This document shows, in pieces, positions 54,801 through 63,936 of a stretch of 64,000 nucleotides of DNA; positions within the stretch are counted from its first letter, which is position 1; each line of letters opens with the position of its first letter. The stretch comes from Pseudomonadota bacterium (GTDB taxonomy: Bacteria > Pseudomonadota > Gammaproteobacteria > Burkholderiales > Burkholderiaceae_C): the NCBI GenBank assembly GCA_020161775.1, contig JAIUOW010000009.1:1-64000 (forward strand). Reading direction: 5' to 3'. The position numbers and the translations under genes were made by a program. The notes under the pieces were generated by a model. The model saw only the letters and a list, made by a program, of their open reading frames with translations, was not told where the DNA came from and ran no database searches.

Positions 54801-55577
54801 CTAGCCCGCGGGGGGCGTGTAGGCGGTCCGGACCGCAACGCCAGCGGCCGCCAGCGCTGCCTTGGCGCCCGCGGGCGTCTGCTCGGTGAAATGGAACATG
54901 CTGGCCGCCGCGACGGCCGAAGCCCCTGCGTCCTGCACGGCCTGGCGCATATGCTCGTAGTTGCCCGCACCGCCGGAGGCGACCACCGGCACGCTGACGG
55001 CGCGCACCACCTGCTCCACCAGCGCCAGGTCGTAGCCCTGCATGGTCCCGTCACGGTCAATGGATGTGATCAGGATTTCACCAGCGCCACGCTGCACGGC
55101 CTCATGCGCCCATTCAGCAGGGCTGCGCCCCGTGGCGCGTGTGCCCGAATGCGTGAAGCATTCCCAGCCACCCTCGTTGCGCCTTGCATCAATGCTGACC
55201 ACCACGCACTGCGCCCCGAAGCGGCGGGCCGCCTCGCTGATCAGGTCGGGGGTTTCAAACGCGCCCGTGTTCAGGCAAACCTTGTCGGCGCCAGCGCGCA
55301 GCAGTTGCTGCATCTGCACCGTATCGCGCACGCCGCCCCCCACCGTGAACGGCACGAAGCATTCATCGGCAAAATCCGTGACAGATTCAATGTCGGGCGG
55401 TTCACCCGATGTGTTGGCGGTGATGTCCACCAGCACCAGTTCGTCCACGTCCCGTGTGTTGTAGACCTTGATCGCGGGCAACACGGGCCCCACGCGGCGC
55501 CAGCTGTCAAAACCCACGCCTTTGACAAGCCCCACGCCCTTCCACAGCAAAGTGGGGATGATGCGGATCTTCAGCAT
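54801..55577 (-). CDS. HisF-like protein, ammonia-channel partner of the amidotransferase
   Basis: A 258-residue TIM barrel closely matching HisF (DELVLVDITAN, PFTVGGGVRD, ADKVCLNTGAFETP, VVVSIDARRNEGGW, GAGEILITSIDRDGTMQGYD, VASGGAGNYEHM). The catalytic aspartate near residue 11 of true HisF (CLDV) is replaced: here the stretch reads RIIPTLLWKG, with leucine at that place, while the other (near residue 130, SIDARR) remains. Loss of the general acid/base argues against imidazole glycerol phosphate synthesis and for a role channelling ammonia, as proposed for HisF2 beside WbpG in Pseudomonas. It overlaps the HisH-like gene by seven bases. Confidence 0.88.
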   Translation of the reverse strand: MLKIRIIPTLLWKGVGLVKGVGFDSWRRVGPVLPAIKVYNTRDVDELVLVDITANTSGEPPDIESVTDFADECFVPFTVGGGVRDTVQMQQLLRAGADKVCLNTGAFETPDLISEAARRFGAQCVVVSIDARRNEGGWECFTHSGTRATGRSPAEWAHEAVQRGAGEILITSIDRDGTMQGYDLALVEQVVRAVSVPVVASGGAGNYEHMRQAVQDAGASAVAAASMFHFTEQTPAGAKAALAAAGVAVRTAYTPPAG

Positions 55578-56200
55578 GGGTACTCCAGAAAATTCCGCAA
55601 CACGCGCAAGCCCGCGCGCGAACTTTTCTCAGGGTGAAACTGGATGCCCATGACCAGGCCCTCGGCCACGGCGGCTGCCAGTGGCGCGCCGTATTCCACG
55701 GTCGCGGCAACCGCCGGCGCATCCGGCTGCAGCGCGAAGCTGTTGGAAAAGTAAACGTCCGTGCCATCGGGAATGTCCCGCATCAGCGGGTGCGCTGTGC
55801 GCACGGTCAGCGAGTTCCAGCCCTGTTGCGGGATGCGATGTGTACAGCCCCACGCATCCAGCCGCTGGACCAGTCCTGCGATCAGGCCCAGGCCGGGCGT
55901 GGGCGACCCCGGTTCGCTGCTCTCGGTCCCGGCCTGTGCCAATACCTGCATGCCCACGCAGATGCCCAGCAAGGGCCGGCCGCGCTCCCGCACGGCCGCC
56001 GTGATGGCGCCAGGCCAGCCGCCAGCCTGCAGGCGCTCCATCGCGTCCCGGAAGTTCCCCACGCCGGGCAGGATGATGCGCGCCGCGCTGTCCAGCTGCG
56101 AGGGCTGGTCTACCACGACAGCATCGGTTCCGAGTGCATGCAGCGCGCGGCGCACGGACCCCAGATTCCCGGCTTCGTAGTTGACGATACAAACCGTCAT
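55571..56200 (-). CDS. HisH-like glutamine amidotransferase
   Basis: A 209-residue class I glutaminase that supplies ammonia from glutamine. The catalytic cysteine is in LLGICVGMQVLAQ, with histidine and glutamate in IQFHPEKSSRAG; ILPGVGNFRDAM provides the oxyanion strand region. It resembles HisH, but it sits between a PseA/WbpG-type amidotransferase and a degenerate HisF, so its partner is probably the sugar amidotransferase rather than histidine synthesis. It overlaps pseA by four bases. Confidence 0.88.
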   Translation of the reverse strand: MTVCIVNYEAGNLGSVRRALHALGTDAVVVDQPSQLDSAARIILPGVGNFRDAMERLQAGGWPGAITAAVRERGRPLLGICVGMQVLAQAGTESSEPGSPTPGLGLIAGLVQRLDAWGCTHRIPQQGWNSLTVRTAHPLMRDIPDGTDVYFSNSFALQPDAPAVAATVEYGAPLAAAVAEGLVMGIQFHPEKSSRAGLRVLRNFLEYPC

Positions 56201-57348
56201 GTGTTGTCGTAGTTCAGCTTGGTCAGGTTACCGCGCGCATCCTTTTTGAGGGTGCCGCCGGCATCACGCACAAAAATCTTCTTGTTGGTGAATTTGTCGC
56301 ACAGGCGTATGAATTCATCCACCCCCATTTCCAGCGGCGCAAGGATGTCCGCCAGCGGCTTGCCAAGGTATTCCCATGGAAACAGGCCATCCAGCCGGCG
56401 TACCGCATCCAGGCCGTCCTGGCGCGTCAGGCGCCCACGGCGGATGTGCAGGCACGCCAGATCCGTCGCGCGTCCAAAGCCGAACTTCAGGAACTTGAAG
56501 TAGTCATGGATGCCGGTCTGGTGGTTGTCCAGGTTTTCGTAGTTGACCATGGACCCCTCCACCACCTTGTCATAGGTAATGAAGCCGTTGGACTGGGCAA
56601 TCAACGTATTGGACAACCCGTCCCAAGGCAGATAGTGGCCCAGGAAAAGTCCGGTCACGCCGACCCGGGCGAGTTCCTCGTCGCTGGGATAGTGGTAAGG
56701 GATCAGGTCCCGCGGCTGAAGGCCGTCCATGCCGACCAGGTCGGAGACGCGCAACCCCAGCAGCCCGCCAAACTCCTCCAGCCAGCGGCGGTTCAGCGTA
56801 TTGCCCTGGGCCGCCGCGGCCGGGCCACCGTATTCGTTCTGGGAGTTCTCGCCCCAGACGATCAGCGGCACATTGAATTGCACCGCCGCACGCACGGGAA
56901 TGGTGAAGATGCCCACGTGCTCGGGCCATGAGATATCCCCCACCTGGGTGAGTCCGATGCGATTGAGCTTGGCGCGAACCTTGGGATTGGGCGAAAACTG
57001 CACATGATCCACGCCCAGATTCTGAAGATTTTCGATATTGCGCCGGCCCAGCACCGATTCGTCGCACGTGGTGGAAGTCACGCAAAGCGGGTTCAGCCCC
57101 AACTGCAACATGCGCACTACCTGGTAGGTGCTGTCCTTGCCACCGCTGACGGGCACGATGCAATCCCAGGTGCTCCCATTGCGATGCCGGTAACGCTCCA
57201 GGACGTCCAGCAGTTCCTTGTGGCGCGCGTCCCAGTCAATTTCCTTGCGCCGCTCGTAGCTGCGGCAGGCATTGCAAACGCCCTCTTCATCGAGCTGCAG
57301 GTCCGGCTTGGTGTCCGGCATGACGCAGCGCTTGCAGTAGTGCAGCAT
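56197..57348 (-). CDS. pseA: N-acetyl sugar amidotransferase (PseA/WbpG family)
   Basis: A 383-residue ATP-pyrophosphatase-type enzyme. N-terminal cysteine pairs (HYCKRCVMPDTKPD and GVCNACRSYERR) probably bind zinc; the PP-loop is VPVSGGKDSTYQVVRML. NSQNEYGGPAAAAQGNTLNR and LGHYLPWDGLSN are family-type blocks. PseA and WbpG convert an N-acetyl group of a surface sugar into an acetamidino group using ammonia from HisH/HisF homologues, both of which follow here. In this locus the likely substrate is pseudaminic acid or its precursor. The start at 57348 is one base from the methylase stop. Confidence 0.88.
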   Translation of the reverse strand: MLHYCKRCVMPDTKPDLQLDEEGVCNACRSYERRKEIDWDARHKELLDVLERYRHRNGSTWDCIVPVSGGKDSTYQVVRMLQLGLNPLCVTSTTCDESVLGRRNIENLQNLGVDHVQFSPNPKVRAKLNRIGLTQVGDISWPEHVGIFTIPVRAAVQFNVPLIVWGENSQNEYGGPAAAAQGNTLNRRWLEEFGGLLGLRVSDLVGMDGLQPRDLIPYHYPSDEELARVGVTGLFLGHYLPWDGLSNTLIAQSNGFITYDKVVEGSMVNYENLDNHQTGIHDYFKFLKFGFGRATDLACLHIRRGRLTRQDGLDAVRRLDGLFPWEYLGKPLADILAPLEMGVDEFIRLCDKFTNKKIFVRDAGGTLKKDARGNLTKLNYDNT

Positions 57349-57349
57349 C

Positions 57350-57973
57350 TCAGCCTCTTTTTTCCATCAGAAACCAGGTGATGTCGTCCTGGGGGAAGTT
57401 GGGGTCGCGCCGGTAGGCAAAACCGTAATCCACCAGCTGCATGTTCGGATGGCGTTCCATGATTTCTCCGGCGAAATCGCGCTTGAAAAGCCGGTCCGAG
57501 TGGCCGCGGTAATTGATGGCCACGGGCGCGGGGTTGTAGTACTCACCCACCAGCAGGTACTTGCCTGTGGACTGCACCAGCCGGTCATACACATCGGGCA
57601 GGACGTCCGGGTTGATGTGGATGAGCACGCCCTTGATAAGAACCAGATCGAAGGTACGCGATGGCTGGTAGTCCAGGATCGACTGCTGCATGACGTTGGC
57701 TGGCCCCACCACCTCACCCAGCTGACGGGCCGCCTCCGGATTGATTTCAATGCCGTACTGCTGTTGCCCCGGATGCAGCAGCTTCAGCGCCCGCAGGTTC
57801 ATGCCGATGTTGGCCCCGAACTCGATGCAACTGGCCAGCCCGCGCGCCTGGCGCAGCGCCTTGGCAAAAAAATCAAGGTTGGAGGCCAGCAGCGCGTCCC
57901 CCTTGTTGCGATCGATGTAGGCGGTGCCAAAGTCACCGGCCCAGAAGGCTTCCTGATCTGTCTTGAAGGTCAT
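57350..57973 (-). CDS. pseudaminic acid biosynthesis-associated methylase
   Basis: A 207-residue SAM-dependent methyltransferase of the TIGR03587 kind. It starts MTFKTDQEAFWAGDFGTAYI, has the SAM motif SCIEFGANIGMNLRALK and acidic residues in QQYGIEINPEAA, and includes FDLVLIKGVLIHINPD and a tail with DDITWFLMEKR. Members are found in Pse loci but their target atom is not established. ATG 57973 overlaps the preceding cytidylyltransferase by four bases. Confidence 0.87.
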   Translation of the reverse strand: MTFKTDQEAFWAGDFGTAYIDRNKGDALLASNLDFFAKALRQARGLASCIEFGANIGMNLRALKLLHPGQQQYGIEINPEAARQLGEVVGPANVMQQSILDYQPSRTFDLVLIKGVLIHINPDVLPDVYDRLVQSTGKYLLVGEYYNPAPVAINYRGHSDRLFKRDFAGEIMERHPNMQLVDYGFAYRRDPNFPQDDITWFLMEKRG

Positions 57974-58731
57974 GGCTTGTCCTGTGTGCCGCGATTCACG
58001 GCCTTTTGCTCGACGTGGGCATTGATTTTGACCCATTCCGGATGCTGCTCCAGCAGCGCCAGCACGTCGGCGATGCCGAAATCGGGCTGGCGCTGGTAGA
58101 GCGCCGCAAGGATGCGGGACACCAGTTCAAAGTCCTGGGGCGTATCCACCGTCCAGCGGTGGTGGCTGAGGTCTGGCGACATGGCCAGCGATTGCAGCCG
58201 GAAACGTTGCGGTCTCCAGTAAATGAACGGCGTCACATGCTCGCGCTCCTGCGGATCAGTCGCCTCGTCCCCCGCGGCCAGCAATGCCTGCCGTTTCATG
58301 ACCTCCACGGCCAGGCCATAGGGGTAGGTAGGCTGCAGCATGTTGGACAGGTAGTCGCAACCCGTGTCGGCGAAACGCTGCACCGCCTGATCGATCAGGG
58401 CGGGATCCATCAGCGGGCAATCAGAAGTCAGTCGCACGACGGTGGCAGCGTCGAAGAGGCGCGCAGCGTGCACATAACGGGACAGGACATCGGTTTCACT
58501 GCCCCGCGTGACATCGCAATGCTCGGCTTCGCAGAGGGCGACCACGGCATCGTCGGACGCCAGCGTGGTCGTGGCAACAACAATCCGGTCCAGGGTGCGC
58601 GCGCGGCGCATGCGTTCGAGCTGCCAGGACAGCATGGCGCGCCCCGCGATGGGCATGAGCACCTTGCCCGGCAGGCGGGTGGACGTCATTCGCGCCTGGA
58701 CGATGGCCACCACGGGCCGGGCCGCGCTCAA
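57970..58731 (-). CDS. SpsF-like cytidylyltransferase, probable CMP-pseudaminic acid synthetase
   Basis: A 253-residue nucleotidyltransferase of GT-A-like fold. The signature VAIVQARMTSTRLPGKVLMPIAGRAML, LTSDCPLMDPALIDQAV and LSHHRWTVDTPQDFELV match the SpsF family (spore coat polysaccharide protein F) rather than the NeuA-like PseF of Campylobacter and Helicobacter. As the only cytidylyltransferase seen in this locus, it is likely to activate pseudaminic acid with CTP. It overlaps pseC and the methylase by four bases each. Reassignment is possible if a NeuA-like PseF lies outside the window. Confidence 0.83.
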   Translation of the reverse strand: MSAARPVVAIVQARMTSTRLPGKVLMPIAGRAMLSWQLERMRRARTLDRIVVATTTLASDDAVVALCEAEHCDVTRGSETDVLSRYVHAARLFDAATVVRLTSDCPLMDPALIDQAVQRFADTGCDYLSNMLQPTYPYGLAVEVMKRQALLAAGDEATDPQEREHVTPFIYWRPQRFRLQSLAMSPDLSHHRWTVDTPQDFELVSRILAALYQRQPDFGIADVLALLEQHPEWVKINAHVEQKAVNRGTQDKP

Positions 58732-59888
58732 GCGGTCAGGGCGCGGCGCAACGTGGCCACGACCTCCTCCTGCTGGGGGTCCGACAGCGTCGGGTAAAGG
58801 GGGATCGACATGGCGCGGCGCCCGTAGGCTTCCGCGTGGGGAAACATGCCCGGACCAAACCCCAGCCGGCGGTAGTAGGGCTGCAGGTGGATGGGGGTGT
58901 AATGAACGTTGACGCCTATGCCGGCCTCACGCATGCGGGCGAACGCCGTGGCCCGGTCAACGGCCGCCGCGTCGGTCACCTCGACCACGTACAGGTGCCA
59001 CGAATGGGTGCGATCCGGCAGGACGGCTGGCAAGGCCAGGGGCAAACCCTGAAGCAGCCGCGGGTAACGCGCGGCCAGTGCTTCGCGCCTGCGCTGGAAC
59101 TGCGCCAGGCGCCGCAGCTGGGACGTGCCGAGTGCGGCCTGCAGATCTGTCAGGCGGTAGTTGTAGCCCAGCCTCTGCTGCTCGTAATACCAGGCACCCT
59201 GGTGCTTGTCTTCCAGCTCAGCCGGATCACGCGTAATGCCGTGCGTGCGCAACAGTCGCAGGCGGGCAGCCAGATCGGCACGCCGGGTTGCCAGCATCCC
59301 GCCCTCTGCCGTGGTGACGATCTTGACCGGATGAAAGCTGAAGACCGAGATGTCGGCGTGCTCCTGAGCGACGGGCAGCCCCTGGTAGGTGGCGCCAACC
59401 GCGTGCGAGGCATCCGCGACGATGGCAAAGCCGTATTGATCGGCCAGCTCGCGCATGCGCTGCAGATCGCACGGCAACCCCGCGAAATGCACCGGAATGA
59501 CCACCGCCGGCAACTGGCCGGCAGCGCTGGCCAATTCCAGCTTGGCAGCCAACGCGTCCGCGCTCATGTTGCGCGTGACGGGATCAATATCGACGAAATC
59601 GACGCTGGCGCCGCAATACAACGCGCAGTTGGCTGACGCGACGAAGCTGTTGGGGCTCGTCCACACGGTCTTGCCCGGACCGACATCAAGGGCCAGGCAG
59701 GCCAGATGCAACGCCGCGGTGGCGTTGCACACCGCTACCGCATGCTCCACGCCGTGCAGGCTGGCAAACGCCTGCTCGAACAGCGGGATCGCCTCGCCCT
59801 GGGTCAACCAGCCGCTGGTCAATGCCTCGGTAACCGCCTTGATATCCGACTCATCAATGGTCTGCGTGGCGTAGGGGATGTAGGCCAT
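58728..59888 (-). CDS. pseC: UDP-4-amino-4,6-dideoxy-N-acetyl-altrosamine transaminase
   Basis: A 386-residue PLP aminotransferase of the DegT/DnrJ/EryC1 family that adds the C4 amino group to the PseB product. MAYIPYATQTIDESDIKAV and SGWLTQGEAIPLFEQAFA start it; VADASHAVGATYQGLPV precedes the Schiff-base lysine in FSFHPVKIVTTAEGGM, and HYTPIHLQPYYRRLGF is characteristic of PseC. ATG 59888 overlaps the pseB stop by one base (TGATG). Confidence 0.93.
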   Translation of the reverse strand: MAYIPYATQTIDESDIKAVTEALTSGWLTQGEAIPLFEQAFASLHGVEHAVAVCNATAALHLACLALDVGPGKTVWTSPNSFVASANCALYCGASVDFVDIDPVTRNMSADALAAKLELASAAGQLPAVVIPVHFAGLPCDLQRMRELADQYGFAIVADASHAVGATYQGLPVAQEHADISVFSFHPVKIVTTAEGGMLATRRADLAARLRLLRTHGITRDPAELEDKHQGAWYYEQQRLGYNYRLTDLQAALGTSQLRRLAQFQRRREALAARYPRLLQGLPLALPAVLPDRTHSWHLYVVEVTDAAAVDRATAFARMREAGIGVNVHYTPIHLQPYYRRLGFGPGMFPHAEAYGRRAMSIPLYPTLSDPQQEEVVATLRRALTA

Positions 59889-60886
59889 CAGTAAGACCCC
59901 AGCCGCGACTCGTTGGCATGGATCCAGGCACGCAGGGCCGGCACATCCATCCATTCGGAATTGTTGTCGCTGGAATAGACAAATCCTTCGGCGACGCGCC
60001 TGCCGTCCTTGATGCGTTTGAAGTCCTCGTGCCAGCTGTGGATGGCGGGAAGAATCTTGAAATGTTCCGGATACTCAAAGGTGTAGTGCGAATCTTCCTC
60101 GCTGATCATCTGCTCGTGCAGCTTTTCGCCAGGGCGTATCCCCACGATTTCCTGCCTGGCAGACGGCGCCACGGCAGCGGCAATATCCGTCACCTTCATG
60201 GACGGGATCTTCTTCACGTAGATTTCACCACCCTCCATGTCTTCAAACGCGTGCCACACCAGCTCCACGCCCTGCTCCAGGGTGATCATGAAGCGCGTCA
60301 TGCGCGCGTCGGTAACGGGCAGCGTGCCCTTGTCGCGGATGGACAGGAAGAACGGGATGACCGAGCCGCGGGAGCCCATCACATTGCCATAGCGCACCAC
60401 CGAGAATTTGCAGCCATCGGCCCCGGCGTAGGAGTTGCCCGCAACGAAGAGCTTGTCGGATGCGAGTTTCGTCGCGCCATACAGATTGACCGGGCTGCTG
60501 GCCTTGTCCGTGGACAGCACCACCACGCGCTTGACACCCTTGTCAATGCAGGCGTCGATCACGTTCATGGCGCCGTTGATGTTGGTCTTGACGCATTCGA
60601 ACGGGTTGTATTCAGCCGTGGGAACGATCTTGGTGGCGGCAGCGTGGACCACGCAGTCCACGCCGTCCAGCGCCCGGTACATGCGCTCGCGGTCACGCAC
60701 GTCACCGATGAAAAAGCGCACGCGCTCGTCGCCCTGGAACTTCTTGGCCATGTCCCATTGCTTCATCTCGTCACGCGAGTAAATGATGATCTTGCGCGGG
60801 TTGTACCGCGCAAGCGTCATGGGCACAAAATGCTGGCCAAACGAGCCAGTGCCGCCGGTAACAAGGATGGTGGAGTTCTTGAGCAT
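59888..60886 (-). CDS. pseB: UDP-N-acetylglucosamine 4,6-dehydratase (inverting)
   Basis: A 332-residue soluble SDR enzyme, first committed step to pseudaminic acid. It removes water from UDP-GlcNAc and inverts C5. The cofactor motif is ILVTGGTGSFGQHFVPM; the catalytic region has HAAATKIVPTAEYNPFECVK and VLSTDKASSPVNLYGATKLASDK, and VRYGNVMGSRGSVIPFF follows. ATG 60886 is chosen as the start of conserved sequence. The C-terminal NNSEWMDVPALRAWI is PseB-like. It follows the glycosyltransferase gene by 28 bp. Confidence 0.95.
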   Translation of the reverse strand: MLKNSTILVTGGTGSFGQHFVPMTLARYNPRKIIIYSRDEMKQWDMAKKFQGDERVRFFIGDVRDRERMYRALDGVDCVVHAAATKIVPTAEYNPFECVKTNINGAMNVIDACIDKGVKRVVVLSTDKASSPVNLYGATKLASDKLFVAGNSYAGADGCKFSVVRYGNVMGSRGSVIPFFLSIRDKGTLPVTDARMTRFMITLEQGVELVWHAFEDMEGGEIYVKKIPSMKVTDIAAAVAPSARQEIVGIRPGEKLHEQMISEEDSHYTFEYPEHFKILPAIHSWHEDFKRIKDGRRVAEGFVYSSDNNSEWMDVPALRAWIHANESRLGSY

Positions 60887-60914
60887 GTGCAAAGCGACCC
60901 TTTGGCTGGTATTT

Positions 60915-62147
60915 TCAGGCAAGTCGGCCCGCGGCTTCGGCGACGACAGCCGCCACGCGCCCGGCCGCCTGGCCGTCTGACTGGAAAGCGCGCATGGGCT
61001 GGGGGTGCGCCAGCACCTGGTCCAGCGTCCGCGGAAGATCAAGATGGGTGGGGCTTGCGTACGAAACGCCCAGCTTGGCCAGGCTGAACCAGGTGTGCAC
61101 CGATGGCGAGTTTTCGATCGAAATCACCGGCTTGCCCGCCACGGCCGCCTCCAGCCCCACAGTGGAGTTGGTGTTGGTCACAACGCTGGCGGCCAGGATC
61201 AACGGATGAATGGGCTCGTTGGGCGGTTCGCTGAAATGCACCTGGGGCTCATCCGGCAGGCGCGGGTACAGCGACCAGTCGCCCGGGTGGTAACGCAGGA
61301 TCAGCGCGGTATCCGGGCGCGAGCGCACGTAGCGGCGCAGGATGCCCTCGATTTCAATCGGGAAACTGCGTCCTGCCGGAACATCAGTGTCCGGGTGCGC
61401 CACCGGCTCCCAGGCGCCCGCATTCAGGATGACCTTCTTCCCCAGCCAGCCCTTGCTTTCCAGGAATTCCTGCGCCCGCGCGGCGTTGGCCTGGTCGAAC
61501 AGCCCGTCAAACCCGGGGTTGCCCGTTACACGAACCCCCTGCGGTGCAAAGCCGCGGGCCAGCAAACGTTCGCGCACGGATGCTGCAATCACGCAGGTGT
61601 ACCGTGGCTTCACTGCACGCAGGACGTAGGTGTCGCTGTCCATTCCGAACAGGTCCACCATGCCCACGCTGGGGATATCGCGCTCCACCGCCACCTGCAG
61701 CGCGGCCTGTTCGCTGCGCGGCGAATTGGTGGCAACCACCACGTCCGGTAGAAGCTCGTCAAACAGCCTGCGCATGAAATTCAGCGGCAGGAACCCATAA
61801 CGGCCTTCGCGCGCATACAGCGCCGCGGCACCGGCCTCGCCGTGCTGGGCCACCAGGTCGAGGTAGTTCACGCCAAGGTATGCGACCGATTCAGCCTGGG
61901 AGACATCGGGGCTGCTGTTGCCGGCATGGAGCCGGCGGCCATGGGCCTGCGCGGACGGACCATCCACCAGATGCAGGAAGTCGCGATAGCCAAGCGGATG
62001 TTCGCCTTCGCGCACGGCGCGGGCGTGGCCTGTGGTCAGGGCCAGCAGCGTGCATTGCACGTCGGGGTGCTGGCGCCGCAATGCCCGCATGACTGGCAGG
62101 ATCATGGCGACATGCCCGCCGCCGTAGGTGACAAACAGTGCCTTCAT
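60915..62147 (-). CDS. GT-B-like glycosyltransferase of the Pse locus
   Basis: A 410-residue protein with a two-lobed GT-B-like pattern. The N-terminal MKALFVTYGGGHVAMILPVM resembles the glycine-rich loop of MurG or UDP-GlcNAc 2-epimerase-like proteins. The C-terminal lobe carries VRVTGNPGFDGLF, VILNAGAWEPVA, ALILRYHPGDWSLYP and VTNTNSTVGLEAAVAGKPVISIE, the nucleotide-sugar binding region. It likely transfers a sugar, perhaps pseudaminic acid, onto a lipid-linked oligosaccharide or protein. Acceptor and donor are unknown; a 2-epimerase-like role is less likely. ATG 62147 overlaps asnB by four bases. Confidence 0.72.
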   Translation of the reverse strand: MKALFVTYGGGHVAMILPVMRALRRQHPDVQCTLLALTTGHARAVREGEHPLGYRDFLHLVDGPSAQAHGRRLHAGNSSPDVSQAESVAYLGVNYLDLVAQHGEAGAAALYAREGRYGFLPLNFMRRLFDELLPDVVVATNSPRSEQAALQVAVERDIPSVGMVDLFGMDSDTYVLRAVKPRYTCVIAASVRERLLARGFAPQGVRVTGNPGFDGLFDQANAARAQEFLESKGWLGKKVILNAGAWEPVAHPDTDVPAGRSFPIEIEGILRRYVRSRPDTALILRYHPGDWSLYPRLPDEPQVHFSEPPNEPIHPLILAASVVTNTNSTVGLEAAVAGKPVISIENSPSVHTWFSLAKLGVSYASPTHLDLPRTLDQVLAHPQPMRAFQSDGQAAGRVAAVVAEAAGRLA

Positions 62148-63934
62148 TGACCGTGGGGCTTGGCCCATAGCGCGAGCGCCGCCAGCGCGCGCAGTTCGCG
62201 GGTGTGGTTGGCCGATCCGTCGCGGTGGCTCGCCAGCAGCGTGTCCAGCCGTGGCCGCTCAAACAGGCGCGCCAGCAGGTGGCTGCCTTGCAGCGTTGCG
62301 CGCAGCCAGTCATGGCTTTCGCCACGGAACCATTCCCCGATGGGCACGGTGAACATCTGTTTCTTGCGGTAGGCCAGGTCGTCCCCGATCAGCGGCGCGG
62401 CCGCCTTCTTGTACCAGTGCTTCTTGCCGCCCGCGTGCAGCTTGGTGTTGCCGCGCGAGCGAAAGGCCAGTTCCATCATCCGCCAGTCCAGGAACGGCGT
62501 GCGTGCCTCGATCGACACGGCCATGCCCATGCGGTCGGGCTTCACGAGGTTGTTGCCCGAAAGCAGCAGTTGCATGTCCAGGTACAACGCCTGGTTGATG
62601 CGGTCAAAATGCGCTGCCTCCTCGAACCACGGCCTGGCAGCCACATCAAAACTGTCGATGTCAGCCAGCTGTGCAGCCACCGCAGGCTGGTAGAGAGCAC
62701 GTTTGGCAGCAGGGGAAAACAGCGATATGGAGTCGAAGTAGCGGCGCCGGAAAACCGCGTCATCCAGTGCATCCACGCCGGGCTGGCCAAAAAACGCGGC
62801 GTACTTGTCATAGCCGGCGAACAGCTCGTCACCGCCGTCACCGGTCAGCACGACCTTCACATGCCTTGCCGCCAGCTCGCTCACGCGCAGCGTGGGCATA
62901 AAGGAAGCGTCCCCATGCGGCTGGTCCAGGTGGTGCAGCACCTGCGGCCAGCGGTCCAGCATGTTGAGCTCGGCGATTTCGCTGGTGTGCTCGCAGCCGA
63001 ACCGGCGCGCCGCCTCAGCTGCAAAGGCCGATTCGTCATAGCGCGGGTCGGCAAAGCCGATGCAGAAGGTCTTGACCGGACGGTCCACATGGCGTGCCAT
63101 CAGGCCCACGATGGTGCTGGAGTCCACACCACCCGACAGGAAGGCACCCCAGGGCACGTCGGCGCGCAGCCGGATGCGCGTGGCGTCGTCCAGCACGGCC
63201 ATGAACTCCTCGGCCCAGGCGCCGAAATCGTGGTGGCGCTCGCGCTGGTCGGCCAGGTTCCACCAGCGCCGGGTTTGCGTGCTGCCACGGCCCAGGCGCA
63301 TCCAGGTGCCGGGCATGACGTGGCGTATGCCCTGCCAGATGGTCCAGGGCGCGGGGATGTAGTTGAAGCTGAGGTAGTGGTGGATGGCCTCCAGGTCCAC
63401 GGCGGGCGGCGCCATGCCGGTCAGCGCCTGCGGCAGGATGGCCTTGATCTCGGACGCAAAAGCCACGCGCGTGCCGTCGTCGGCCACGTACAGCGGCTTG
63501 ACGCCGATGCGGTCGCGCACGAGGTACAGCGCATCCTCGCGCAAGTCGTCAATCGCGATGGCAAACATGCCGTTGAGCTTGCTGACGAACGAAATGCCTT
63601 CGCGCTCATAGAGGCGCAGGATGACCTCGGTGTCCGACGCGGTTTTGAGTACCACACCCTGGCGGCGCAGGTCGGCCGCCAATTCGACGTAGTTGAAGAT
63701 TTCACCGTTCTGCACAACGGCGATCTGGCCATCATCGGACACGAAAGGCTGGTGCCCGCCGCCCAGGTCGATGATCGACAAGCGCATGTTGCCAATGGCC
63801 ACGCCGCGCTGCGGCTGGTGCCAGATGCCCCGGTCGTCTGGCCCGCGGTGGGCCAGGCTGCGCGCCATGCCATCCAGCGCTGCATCGGGCAAGGCGCGGC
63901 GCTTGCGGTCCCAATAGCCAAAGATGCCGCACAT
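62144..63934 (-). CDS. asparagine synthase (glutamine-hydrolysing) family protein
   Basis: A 596-residue class II amidotransferase. The N-terminal nucleophile cysteine starts MCGIFGYWDRKRR and the glutaminase region continues through HRGPDDRGIWHQ and AVVQNGEIFNYVELAADL. The synthetase domain has the PP-loop FLSGGVDSSTIVGLMARH. AsnB-like genes are frequent in polysaccharide loci, where they may amidate a uronic acid or other sugar carboxyl rather than make asparagine. ATG 63934 is two bases from the stop of the preceding sugar transferase; the gene overlaps the glycosyltransferase by four bases. Confidence 0.88.
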   Translation of the reverse strand: MCGIFGYWDRKRRALPDAALDGMARSLAHRGPDDRGIWHQPQRGVAIGNMRLSIIDLGGGHQPFVSDDGQIAVVQNGEIFNYVELAADLRRQGVVLKTASDTEVILRLYEREGISFVSKLNGMFAIAIDDLREDALYLVRDRIGVKPLYVADDGTRVAFASEIKAILPQALTGMAPPAVDLEAIHHYLSFNYIPAPWTIWQGIRHVMPGTWMRLGRGSTQTRRWWNLADQRERHHDFGAWAEEFMAVLDDATRIRLRADVPWGAFLSGGVDSSTIVGLMARHVDRPVKTFCIGFADPRYDESAFAAEAARRFGCEHTSEIAELNMLDRWPQVLHHLDQPHGDASFMPTLRVSELAARHVKVVLTGDGGDELFAGYDKYAAFFGQPGVDALDDAVFRRRYFDSISLFSPAAKRALYQPAVAAQLADIDSFDVAARPWFEEAAHFDRINQALYLDMQLLLSGNNLVKPDRMGMAVSIEARTPFLDWRMMELAFRSRGNTKLHAGGKKHWYKKAAAPLIGDDLAYRKKQMFTVPIGEWFRGESHDWLRATLQGSHLLARLFERPRLDTLLASHRDGSANHTRELRALAALALWAKPHGQ

Positions 63935-63936
63935 GG

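Noticed and set aside
54801-56200. HisH and HisF as histidine biosynthesis genes
   Set aside because: No other his gene is near, the HisF lacks the aspartate near position 11, and both lie next to a PseA/WbpG-type amidotransferase that uses such partners.
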